Assembly: GCA_965247395.1 (NCBI GenBank)
Contig: OZ252012.1
Location: 186,001 to 250,000, forward strand
Direction of reading: 5' to 3'
DNA length: 64,000 bases
Origin: CAYRJD01 sp965247395
GTDB taxonomy: Bacteria > Actinomycetota > Acidimicrobiia > Acidimicrobiales > Poriferisodalaceae
The stretch's first letter is position 1, and each line of letters begins with the position of its first letter. The translations under genes and the position numbers were made by a program. The notes under the pieces were generated by a model, which saw only the letters and a program-made list of their open reading frames with translations, was not told the DNA's origin and did no database searches. Of this stretch, positions 35,123-43,338 are shown piece by piece.

Positions 35123-37061
35123 CTTTTTCGGTCCCTGATTCAGCGCTTGTTTCGGCTACCAGATCTGCTACTTCTTTACCAGACACGGTCTCGTTTTCAA
35201 GTAGTGAGGCGGCCAGCCGGTCCAACGCATCACGATGCTCCACCAGCGTTTGGCGAGCACGATCTTGTTGGGTGCGAAGAATCCTCTCGACCTCTTCGTC
35301 AATTACCCGAGCGGTGTCGTCGCTGTACTCACGCCCACTTATCAGGTCATCACCTAGGAACACTTGGCTATGCGATCCCCAAGCCATCGGCCCCACCCGG
35401 CTGCTCATGCCCCATTCGGTAACCATCTTGCGAGCGAGCTCAGTGCCTTGGACAAGGTCGTTAGCGGCACCCGTAGAGGTAACTCCGTACACCGTCTCCT
35501 CGGCCATGCGACCACCGAACAGCACAGCTAGCCGGTCTTCCAAGTATTCCTGGGTGTATGAGTGCCGCTCTTCGGGTAACTGCATTGTTACGCCTAATGC
35601 CTGTCCGGTTGGCAAGATCGTCACCTTGTGAACCGGGTCGGCGTGTTCCAGCAGCGTTGCCACAAGAGCATGCCCGCCTTCGTGATAAGCGGTTACTTCG
35701 CGTTCGAGTTTGGTCATAGCTACCGATTCACGTCGTTGGCCCATCATCACTCGGTCGCGGGCAGCTTCCAAATCGTCTTGGGATACAGCGTCACGACCAT
35801 GACGCACCGCGTGAAGAGCGGATTCGTTGATGAGGTTTGCTAGATCCGCGCCGCTCATGCCTGGCGTGCTCTTAGCCATTGATTCAAATTCAACCTCTTC
35901 AGAGATTTTCTTGTCTTTGCAGTGGACCTGCAATATCGCTAAGCGTTCGCTGCGCTCAGGCAGCGGCACAATAACTTGGCGATCAAACCGCCCCGGTCGT
36001 AGTAACGCCGGATCCAATATGTCGGCCCGGTTAGTAGCGGCCATCACAACTACACCTTCGGCGGCTTCAAAGCCGTCCATCTCCGACAGCATTTGGTTCA
36101 ACGTCTGTTCGCGCTCGTCGTGACCTCCGCCAAGTCCCGTTCCACGTTTGCGTCCGATTGAGTCGATCTCGTCAATGAAAATGATGGCGCGACCCATTTT
36201 GCGAGCGTTTTGAAACAAATCGCGCACACGGCTAGCGCCCACTCCAACAAACATCTCCATGAAGTCCGAGCCGGTCACAGACATGAACGGCACGTCCGCT
36301 TCACCAGCAACGGCGCGCGCTAACAGGGTCTTGCCTGTCCCGGGAGGTCCCACCAGCAGGATTCCCTTCGGCACGCGTGCACCAATTTTGGTGAATAGTT
36401 CAGGTTCTTTCAAAAAGTCGACCACCTCGGTGATCTCTTGCTTTACGCCCTCATAACCCGCCACATCTTCAAACTTCGTGGAGGGGCGTTCGGTGGTGTA
36501 GGTCTTGGCTTTGCTGCGGCCGATCGACATAACACCTGACATCTGACCTTGTGCTCGCCGTTGCATCCACCAGAAGAATCCGATCAGTAACAAGATTGGC
36601 AAGAAGAACGGCAGCAGGCTCAGGAAGGGATTGGGGTTGTCGGTATGGAAGTCGATCTGTACGCCTTGCTCGCGTAACAGTGCGAGATCTGTCGCAGGTA
36701 CCTCTAACGGCCCTTCGGAGAAAAAGAGCGTTCCGTCTGTTAGCTGGCCGTTGATTGCTCCGGTGCCGTTGGTGATTTGTAGCGAAGAGACCTCGCCAGC
36801 GTCAACGCGCTTAATCAGCGTGCCGTAGTCAATTTCGGCTCGGTCTTCGTTGCTGACAATGTTTGGCACGAGCAGTACTGCCGCCAAAACCGCCAGTAAC
36901 AGCCAGATTGCCCAACGCGGCAAGCGCTGTGGGCGGGTGTTGGTAGTGGAGCTGCCATCTGCAGGGCTGCCCTTTGACTTTGATGCCTTGACTTTGGGGT
37001 CTGACTTGCCTTTTGGAGCATCGCTAGGTGCTTCGGCATCACGCGGAGTGTTGGCAGCCAT
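35109..37061 (-). CDS. ftsH: ATP-dependent zinc metalloprotease FtsH
   Basis: 650 residues. A basic, disordered N-tail (1-48) leads to membrane helix 1 (about 51-69), an outside domain (70-144) and helix 2 (about 146-165). The AAA domain has Walker A GPPGTGKT (238-245), Walker B IIFIDEID, and the second region of homology ending in RPGRFDR. The zinc protease site is HEGGH (460-464). A membrane-bound hexamer that degrades damaged or short-lived membrane and cytosolic proteins. The ATG at 37061 gives an extended N-tail compared with E. coli but usual for actinobacteria. Divergent from the GT-C/GT2 fusion gene with a 42-bp gap holding a palindrome. Confidence 0.97.
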   Translation of the reverse strand: MAANTPRDAEAPSDAPKGKSDPKVKASKSKGSPADGSSTTNTRPQRLPRWAIWLLLAVLAAVLLVPNIVSNEDRAEIDYGTLIKRVDAGEVSSLQITNGTGAINGQLTDGTLFFSEGPLEVPATDLALLREQGVQIDFHTDNPNPFLSLLPFFLPILLLIGFFWWMQRRAQGQMSGVMSIGRSKAKTYTTERPSTKFEDVAGYEGVKQEITEVVDFLKEPELFTKIGARVPKGILLVGPPGTGKTLLARAVAGEADVPFMSVTGSDFMEMFVGVGASRVRDLFQNARKMGRAIIFIDEIDSIGRKRGTGLGGGHDEREQTLNQMLSEMDGFEAAEGVVVMAATNRADILDPALLRPGRFDRQVIVPLPERSERLAILQVHCKDKKISEEVEFESMAKSTPGMSGADLANLINESALHAVRHGRDAVSQDDLEAARDRVMMGQRRESVAMTKLEREVTAYHEGGHALVATLLEHADPVHKVTILPTGQALGVTMQLPEERHSYTQEYLEDRLAVLFGGRMAEETVYGVTSTGAANDLVQGTELARKMVTEWGMSSRVGPMAWGSHSQVFLGDDLISGREYSDDTARVIDEEVERILRTQQDRARQTLVEHRDALDRLAASLLENETVSGKEVADLVAETSAESGTEKANDS

Positions 37062-37092
37062 GACATCAGGCTACGGCGCCTGCTAGTTCTCT

Positions 37093-37108
37093 CCCATACC
37101 TATATGGG
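37093..37108. promoter_or_regulatory. Palindrome between ftsH and the GT-C fusion gene
   Basis: CCCATA-CCTA-TATGGG is a perfect 6-bp inverted repeat with a 4-bp spacer in the short divergent space. It overlaps the ATG at 37104; if the fusion gene starts at the GTG at 37113 instead, the palindrome is entirely upstream. It could be an operator or part of a promoter (it contains TATAT), but there is no direct proof. Confidence 0.35.
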
Positions 37109-40100
37109 TAGCGTGCCGCCTGTGCGTGCGCCGGTAAAGGTATTGGCGCGACTAGGGCTAGCCGGCTGGATCGAACTCTTGGTGGTTGCTGGCTGTTGCG
37201 TGGCCGTGTTTGTCTGGCTGGGGCCAGGCAACATTTTTACCAATACAACACCGACCGGTGGCGACATGGGTGCGCACGTGTGGGGTCCGGCGTTCTTACG
37301 CGACGAATTGCTGCCCAATTGGCAGATACGAGGCTGGAGCACGGACTGGTATGCCGGCTTTCCGGTGCTTCAATTTTACATGGTGCTGCCGTATCTGGTG
37401 ATCGTGGCAGTTGACGTGCTGCTGCCTTATGGCGTTGCTTTCAAACTGGTGGCAATCAGTGGAGTAGTGCTATTGCCAGCGGCTGGGTGGGCGATGGCGC
37501 GACTAGCACGCTGGCCGCGTCCGGTGCCGGAGCTATGCGCTGTGGCGATGCTGCTGTTTGGCTTTCAGGTCAACTACACGATCTACGGCGGCAACATCGC
37601 CTCAACCCTGGCGGGAGAATTCGCCTTCGCCATGGGCTTGTGTGTGGCTCTGGTTTATTTCGGGCTACTACTACGGTCGCTAGAAACAGGGGTCGGCCGA
37701 GCACGCGCCGCAGTTGCTTTGGCAATTGTGACGTTGTTGCATCCAATTACCGCAGCGTTTGCGGTTGCGATCACCGTCATTGCCATAGCGGTTTGGGCGC
37801 TGCATCGTTTGCCTGAGGTTTTGGGTCGCGCAAATGCGGCGCTGGCCATAACCGCCGCGGTGATGTTGCAGATCGCAGTGTGGAACGCGACCGATTCACC
37901 GACCCTGCGGCTAGCGGCTTTAGCGGTAGTAGTGATTGCGCTGCTCCTTTTTGAACTGCGCCGGGCTTGGTGGGCTCTCACGATCGGGTTAGTGGGCGGA
38001 GCCATTTCGGCGTTTTGGAGTTATCCGTTTTTTGCCCGAAGATCGTTTCTGAACGACATGGGCTGGGTGAAGATCACCGAAGTACGAACAAGCCTGTTTT
38101 TCCCAAATGAGGCCACAGGTGATGCAGTGCGGCACAGCATCACCTGGTTGCTGGTGTTGGCTGCTGTTGCAGTGATAGTGGGTTTACTGCGCTGGCAACG
38201 GACCACCTTGTTGCTGTTGGCGATAGCGACCACGATGGGTATGGCCTTTACGCACTGGCCTCAACACCGGTTTTGGAACGCGCGCATTTTGCCGTTCTGG
38301 TATCTCAGTATCTACTTGTTGGCCGCTGTTGGTGTTTGGGTTCTGGTTAAGGCGTTCGCAAGCTCGCTCACAAGCCCAAGCAACAACTCCACCGATGACT
38401 CCACCGGTCTTTCCACCAGGATCACCGTTACAAAGTGGGCACGGCTTGCGTCACCTTTGTTGGCTTGGCTAGCGGCCTTAGGTTTCGTCGCTCTCTATCT
38501 AGGGATCTTGCCCTGGCAGCGCTACACGGATGGCGAATTTCGTTGGGGACCGCTAACCGTGGATGAAAGCGATCGTAATTTTGTACAGGGCTGGGCGTCG
38601 TGGAACTTCACCGGCTATGAGCAGCGCTCTGGTTATCCGACGTACTCAAGCTTGATAGAAGCCGTGTCGCAACTAGGTGAGGATCACGGTTGCGGATCTC
38701 TGTTGTGGGAATACGAAGCCGACGAGCTAGGCAGTTACGGAACTCCGATGGCACCGATGCTGCTGCCTTACTGGACAGATGGCTGCATTGCCTCAATGGA
38801 GGGCCTCTACTTTGAATCCTCTCCGACTGTGCCCTTTCATTTTTTGATGCAGTCGGAGTTGTCGCAGAGCCCTTCTCGCGCAATGCGAGGATTGCCCTAT
38901 AGCGGTCTCGATTTTGAACTGGGCGTGGCGCATATGCAGATGTCTGGGGTGCGCTATTACGCAGCCTTCAGCACCGAGGCGCTGAAGGCTGCCGAGAGAT
39001 CAGGGGCTCTGAAGCCGGTGGCCTATGCAGATCCGTGGGTCGTGTACGCAGTAACTGACAGCGAGGTGGTGCAGTCGCTGGACTATGAACCAGCGGTGGT
39101 AATCGATGCTCCAGAGGCCGGTCGCTTCTGGACCGATCCTGCTGTGATTTGGTTCAACGACCGATCAAGCTGGGATGTGCTTATCGCCGCTGACGGCCCG
39201 GCGGATTGGGAGCGAGTTGAACTGTTGCCCCCACCGATCGATGCCGCGAGCAATGCCAGCACAGGATCTGGCACAAGCCAAGATATTTCTGCGAGCTTCA
39301 CGCGCTTCGCAACGTTGCCGCCACAGTCTCGCCAAGAGCTGCCGGATGTAACGGTGTCAGAGGTAGTTCGCAGCGGTGATGAGTTGTCGTTTCGGGTAGA
39401 TCGCACCGGTGTGCCGGTGCTGGTGAAGGTGTCTTATTTTCCGAACTGGAGCGCGCAAGGTGCTCTTGGGCCCTATCGCGTTACACCTAACTGGATGGTG
39501 GTAGTTCCAACCGATGAGGTCGTGCAAATGCGGTTCGGAGCAACCGGTGTTGAGTACACGGCCTGGGCCTTAACGCTGTTAGGAGTGATAGCGCTGGCTT
39601 ACTTTGCGCTGCGCCCGCCCGCCCGCTTCGACACATCTGTATTTCGCCGCACGGCTAATCGATCACTGAGACGTTCACAGGACCTTTCACAGGGTCTTCT
39701 CTCAGACCGCATGTCTCACATGCCGTATAGCACGCCCAACCGTCCATCGGTATCGGTGGTGTTGCCGGCTTTCGAAGCCGCCGAACAAGTTGCGAACGCC
39801 GTAGCAAAAGTACGCGCATACTTTGCTGACAGGAGTAAAACAGACCCGAGTAAGACAGACCCAGCCGAAATCACCGTGGTGGAAATCATCGTGGTGGATG
39901 ACGGTTCAAGCGACGACACTGCAGCCAATGCAATGGCCGCCGGGGCCGACCGCGTAATCATCTTCGCCTCAAACAAAGGCAAGGGCGCGGCCGTGCGAGC
40001 CGGAATGCTCGCAGCTACCGGAGATATACGCATCTTCACCGATGTGGATCTTTCCTACCCGCCGCAGCAATTAAGCAATCTGATTGAAAAACTAAATCTC

Positions 40101-40556
40101 GGCGTAGATGTTGCGGTTGGTAATCGCCGCCACGCAGAGTCGATCAGGCTTAACTCTGGCTCGCGTCTGCGTACCGTCGGCAGCCGTTTGTTCAATCTCG
40201 CGGCACGCTTGGTGTTGCTGGGGAACTATCGCGACACCCAATGCGGGTTAAAAGGGTTTACCGCTGAAGCGTCGGACTTGATCTTCAATTGCAGTTTTGT
40301 AGACGGTTTCGCCTTTGACGTTGAGGTGCTGTACTTGGCTGAGGTGAGCCAACTGCAGGTTGTAGATGTGCCGGTGGTAATAAACCATGAAGCAGACTCG
40401 ACCGTGAGGTTGGTGCCGCAAGTGTTTTCGATGTTGTCTGCGGTTATGGGGATCCGTCGCCGCGTGGCTAAGGGTGAATACCGCGCGCTTATGACCGCTA
40501 ACAATCAGCAAGCTGCAAGCCCTGTGGAGCTAATCAACAGCACGGAAGCGAATTAA
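37104..40556 (+). CDS. Fusion of a GT-C-like membrane protein with a polyprenol-phosphate sugar synthase (GT2)
   Basis: 1150 residues. Residues about 20-460 hold a dozen membrane helices; the first outside loop has TGGDMGAH (Asp54), as expected for the catalytic acid of GT-C enzymes. Residues about 480-840 form an outside domain, closed by another helix (about 820-835). From about 875 a cytoplasmic GT2 domain starts: SVVLPAFEAAEQVANAV, EIIVVDDGSSDDTA, FTDVDLSYPPQQL, RDTQCGLKGFT, the pattern of dolichyl/polyprenyl-phosphate mannose or glucose synthases. So one chain may make a lipid-linked sugar inside and use it outside. A 15-bp duplication (SKTDPSKTDP) lies in a GT2 loop. Next gene: phosphomannomutase, overlapping by 1 bp. 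Confidence 0.88.
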   Translation: MGSVPPVRAPVKVLARLGLAGWIELLVVAGCCVAVFVWLGPGNIFTNTTPTGGDMGAHVWGPAFLRDELLPNWQIRGWSTDWYAGFPVLQFYMVLPYLVIVAVDVLLPYGVAFKLVAISGVVLLPAAGWAMARLARWPRPVPELCAVAMLLFGFQVNYTIYGGNIASTLAGEFAFAMGLCVALVYFGLLLRSLETGVGRARAAVALAIVTLLHPITAAFAVAITVIAIAVWALHRLPEVLGRANAALAITAAVMLQIAVWNATDSPTLRLAALAVVVIALLLFELRRAWWALTIGLVGGAISAFWSYPFFARRSFLNDMGWVKITEVRTSLFFPNEATGDAVRHSITWLLVLAAVAVIVGLLRWQRTTLLLLAIATTMGMAFTHWPQHRFWNARILPFWYLSIYLLAAVGVWVLVKAFASSLTSPSNNSTDDSTGLSTRITVTKWARLASPLLAWLAALGFVALYLGILPWQRYTDGEFRWGPLTVDESDRNFVQGWASWNFTGYEQRSGYPTYSSLIEAVSQLGEDHGCGSLLWEYEADELGSYGTPMAPMLLPYWTDGCIASMEGLYFESSPTVPFHFLMQSELSQSPSRAMRGLPYSGLDFELGVAHMQMSGVRYYAAFSTEALKAAERSGALKPVAYADPWVVYAVTDSEVVQSLDYEPAVVIDAPEAGRFWTDPAVIWFNDRSSWDVLIAADGPADWERVELLPPPIDAASNASTGSGTSQDISASFTRFATLPPQSRQELPDVTVSEVVRSGDELSFRVDRTGVPVLVKVSYFPNWSAQGALGPYRVTPNWMVVVPTDEVVQMRFGATGVEYTAWALTLLGVIALAYFALRPPARFDTSVFRRTANRSLRRSQDLSQGLLSDRMSHMPYSTPNRPSVSVVLPAFEAAEQVANAVAKVRAYFADRSKTDPSKTDPAEITVVEIIVVDDGSSDDTAANAMAAGADRVIIFASNKGKGAAVRAGMLAATGDIRIFTDVDLSYPPQQLSNLIEKLNLGVDVAVGNRRHAESIRLNSGSRLRTVGSRLFNLAARLVLLGNYRDTQCGLKGFTAEASDLIFNCSFVDGFAFDVEVLYLAEVSQLQVVDVPVVINHEADSTVRLVPQVFSMLSAVMGIRRRVAKGEYRALMTANNQQAASPVELINSTEAN
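39834..39863. repeat. 15-bp tandem duplication inside the GT2 domain
   Basis: agtaaaacagacccg (39834-39848) is followed by agtaagacagaccca (39849-39863), with two differences. In frame; it codes SKTDP twice in a surface loop before the strand IIVVDDG. Confidence 0.88.
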
Positions 40557-41938
40557 TGGCTAACACGATTGCGCCGGTTTCGGTGCAGATACTGAGTGAG
40601 GTAGTGAAGGCCTACGACGTTCGCGGGCTGTATCCACAGCAGCTAGACGCCACTGTTGTACGCGCCCTGGCCGCGGCCTTCGCTAAGCACTGCGGCAGCG
40701 GTCAGTTGGTGGTTGGGCGTGACATGCGAACGAGCGGTGAAGAGCTTGCTGCCGCCTTTGCTGAGGGTGCGACCGCTGTCGGCGTGGATGTCATTGACAT
40801 CGGCCTGGCTTCGACCGACCTGCTTTATTTTGCTTCCGGCCATCTGAACTTGCCTGCCGCGATGCTGACCGCATCACACAATCCGGCGGCTTACAACGGC
40901 ATCAAGATGTGTGGTCCGGGTGCAACACCAATTGGGTCACAAAGCGGGTTGGCGCAGATTTCAGATCTTGCTCAACAAGGAGCTAAAGCTGCTAGCTCAC
41001 GCGGACAAGTAACGCAGCTTGACCTGCTAGAGCAGTTCACGCGGCACGTGCATTCGTTCGTTGAGCTTGACGCTCTTGCGCCGCTGCGAGTAGTTGCTGA
41101 CACCGCCAACGCCATGGGCGGTTACGTGCTGCCGCCGGTGTTTGTCGACCTGCCGTTCAAATTGGACCTGCTGTACCCAGAGCTAGACGGCACGTTTCCT
41201 AATCACCCCGCCGACCCCTTACAGGCCGAAAACCTGGTCGATTTACAAGCCATGGTGATTAGCGCTCCGGCCGACATCGGCCTGGCTTTTGACGGTGATG
41301 CCGATCGTGTGTTTTTGGTGGACGAGTTAGGTCAACCGGTCAGCGGTTCTCTCACGACCGCCCTGATAGCAACCGGAATCTTGCAGCGTGAGGGTCCAGG
41401 ACCGATCTTGCACAACCTCATTTGCTCGCGAGTTGTGCCCGAAGCCATCAGCGAGGCTGGCGGTATTCCGGTGAGAACCAGAGTGGGGCACAGCTACATC
41501 AAGGCACAGATGGCGCAGACCGGAGCGGCCTTTGGCGGCGAACATAGCGGGCACTATTACTTTGCCCGCAATTACAACGCAGACTCAGGACTGATAGCTG
41601 CGTTGGTTGTGCTGGAGCAACTGAGCAAGGCCCCAGGTTCACTGAGTCAGCTGTTGGAACCGCTGAAGCGCTACGCCTCTTCGGGCGAGATCAACTTTGA
41701 GATAGCCGAACCCGCAACCACGATCGAGCGAGTGTCGTTGCAATACAAGCAGCTCGCGCAAGATCGTCTTGATGGTTTAACCGTGGAAGGTGTTGACTGG
41801 TGGTTCAATTTGCGACCTTCAAATACCGAACCAGTACTGCGTCTAAACGCGGAAGCCGCCAGCGAGGCCGAACTAGCAACCGTGCTTGACAAAATCACGG
41901 AGTTGCTGACGCAGAACTCAGACGGACAGGAAGACTGA
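40556..41938 (+). CDS. manB: Phosphomannomutase/phosphoglucomutase
   Basis: 460 residues, alpha-D-phosphohexomutase family with four domains. The phosphoserine loop is LTASHNP (Ser107), the metal loop DGDADR (about 246-251), the sugar loop GGEHSGHYYF, and the phosphate loop RPSNTEP. It interconverts mannose-6-phosphate and mannose-1-phosphate (or the glucose pair) and so feeds the nucleotidyltransferase encoded at 18.3 kb. Its ATG overlaps the stop of the GT-C/GT2 fusion by 1 bp, and it lies in the conserved actinobacterial order mutase, Trm112-like, isomerase. Confidence 0.95.
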   Translation: MANTIAPVSVQILSEVVKAYDVRGLYPQQLDATVVRALAAAFAKHCGSGQLVVGRDMRTSGEELAAAFAEGATAVGVDVIDIGLASTDLLYFASGHLNLPAAMLTASHNPAAYNGIKMCGPGATPIGSQSGLAQISDLAQQGAKAASSRGQVTQLDLLEQFTRHVHSFVELDALAPLRVVADTANAMGGYVLPPVFVDLPFKLDLLYPELDGTFPNHPADPLQAENLVDLQAMVISAPADIGLAFDGDADRVFLVDELGQPVSGSLTTALIATGILQREGPGPILHNLICSRVVPEAISEAGGIPVRTRVGHSYIKAQMAQTGAAFGGEHSGHYYFARNYNADSGLIAALVVLEQLSKAPGSLSQLLEPLKRYASSGEINFEIAEPATTIERVSLQYKQLAQDRLDGLTVEGVDWWFNLRPSNTEPVLRLNAEAASEAELATVLDKITELLTQNSDGQED

Positions 41939-41944
41939 ACGATC

Positions 41945-42244
41945 ATGGCTTTACATCCCGATTTGCTAGCGATTTTGGCGTGCCCACAAGACAAAGGTCC
42001 GCTGCATTATCTGGCGGATGAGAGCAAGCTTTACAACCCGCGCCTGGGCTTGACCTATGAGGTCACCAAAGACATCCCGCTGATGTTGATCGAGAAGGCA
42101 ACACACCTATCGGACGCAGAAAAGGCTCGGCTGGATCAGAGAGTCAGCAGCGAGAAAATTCCATTGAATTTCATGCCCACAAACACGGCGTCGGGCGAGA
42201 TTTCTGCGGCTGACGGCTCTACCAACGAAGCAACTAGTGGCTAG
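41945..42244 (+). CDS. Trm112-like small protein (UPF0434)
   Basis: 99 residues. The N-terminal 60 residues are a Trm112/YcaR-like domain: MALHPDLLAILACPQDKGPLHYLADESKLYNPRL...YEVTKDIPLML. Only one of the zinc-site cysteine pair is kept (ACPQDK), as is common in actinobacterial members. The C-tail is polar and variable. Members of this group activate methyltransferases in eukaryotes; bacterial roles are unclear. Located between phosphomannomutase and the sugar-phosphate isomerase, the standard actinobacterial arrangement. Confidence 0.88.
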   Translation: MALHPDLLAILACPQDKGPLHYLADESKLYNPRLGLTYEVTKDIPLMLIEKATHLSDAEKARLDQRVSSEKIPLNFMPTNTASGEISAADGSTNEATSG

Positions 42245-43292
42245 TACTCCGACAGATACCCCGTCCGATCAGATGGGCATGCGAAATGCGCTGCTCGACT
42301 TAGGTCAACAGATGCAGCGCAGCGTCGATGGTGCTGCTGATGTATCGCAACAGGTCGCCAGTCTTGTGAAAGGTGCCGGTGCTGGCATATCCGCTGTCGT
42401 ATTGGCTGGCATGGGTGGCTCTGGTATTGCTGGAGACATAGTGCGTGCGGTTGGCGAAACCAGTTGCAATGTGCCGATCACCGTGGTTAAGGGCTACGAA
42501 TGTCCTGTCTTTGTTGGACCGACAACCTTGCTCTTGGCGTTGTCGTTTAGCGGTAATACCGAAGAAACATTGAGCGTGACGCAATCGGCCTACGCCGCCG
42601 GAGCGAATGTGATCTCGGTTAGCTCTGGCGGTGAGCTAACGCAGCTTGCCGCGCAGAGAAGCGCTCCTTGCTATGAGGTAGACGCAGCGATTCCGATGCC
42701 GCGTGCTGCGGTTGGTGCGATGGCGATACCGCCTTTGTTGGCACTGGCCGCAGCGGGTTTGCTAGGCGACGCCGACCAGCAGATCGCGGCGGCAATAGCT
42801 CAAGTCAACACACGCCTAGCAAACCTGGCTGGTGTTCCCGAGCCCAGCAGCCGCGCAGCACAAGACTCTCTGCTGCTTGTTTGCGGTGCGGGCAATCTTG
42901 GCGCCGCTGCGGCGTTGCGCTGGAAAACGCAAATAAACGAAAACGCCAAGCTCCCTGCGCTGCTAGGCGAGCTACCGGAGTTGTGTCACAACGAGCTGGC
43001 AGGCTGGCAGGTGTCACCCGAAATAGCAGAAAAAACACTGCCATATTTTCTGCGACACGACTATGAGCACCCCCAAAACAAAAGGCGTTTCGAGTTTTAC
43101 TCTGATGTACTGACAGACGCAGGAGTAACTCGCCCGATTGCGGTTGCGGCGGCCGGCACCAGTCCGCTGGCGCAGATGTTCGATTTGATAGTGATGGGCG
43201 ACGACCTGTCGCTGCGCTTGGCAGCTTCAATGGGGCGCGATCCCGGGCCGGTCGACATTCTGATGGATCTAAAAGAGCATCTAGCTAAATAA
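42237..43292 (+). CDS. SIS-domain phosphoglucose/phosphomannose isomerase
   Basis: 351 residues from a GTG overlapping the previous stop by 8 bp. Tandem SIS-type fold: AGMGGSGIAGDIV and LLALSFSGNTEETLS are the phosphate-sugar loops, and SLRLAASMGRDPGPVDILMDLKEHL at the end matches bifunctional PGI/PMI and the TobH group of actinobacteria. It would supply mannose-6-phosphate to phosphomannomutase from fructose-6-phosphate. The stop is followed by two further in-frame TAA codons in 12-bp repeats. Confidence 0.88.
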   Translation: MASTPTDTPSDQMGMRNALLDLGQQMQRSVDGAADVSQQVASLVKGAGAGISAVVLAGMGGSGIAGDIVRAVGETSCNVPITVVKGYECPVFVGPTTLLLALSFSGNTEETLSVTQSAYAAGANVISVSSGGELTQLAAQRSAPCYEVDAAIPMPRAAVGAMAIPPLLALAAAGLLGDADQQIAAAIAQVNTRLANLAGVPEPSSRAAQDSLLLVCGAGNLGAAAALRWKTQINENAKLPALLGELPELCHNELAGWQVSPEIAEKTLPYFLRHDYEHPQNKRRFEFYSDVLTDAGVTRPIAVAAAGTSPLAQMFDLIVMGDDLSLRLAASMGRDPGPVDILMDLKEHLAK

Positions 43293-43322
43293 GCAGCTGA
43301 GTAAGCAGCCAAATAAGCACAG
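43290..43322. repeat. 12-bp degenerate repeats giving three in-frame TAA codons
   Basis: taagcagctgag (43290-43301), taagcagccaaa (43302-43313) and taagcacag (43314-43322) follow one another; the first TAA is the stop of the isomerase gene. The 12-bp period keeps the frame, so stops recur every fourth codon. Confidence 0.85.
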
Positions 43323-43338
43323 GAAGAAAGCAGAAAAC

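Noticed and set aside
43293..43338. SAH riboswitch upstream of sahH
   Set aside because: The gap is only 46 nt and is filled by 12-bp repeats and the ribosome site; no riboswitch core is visible.
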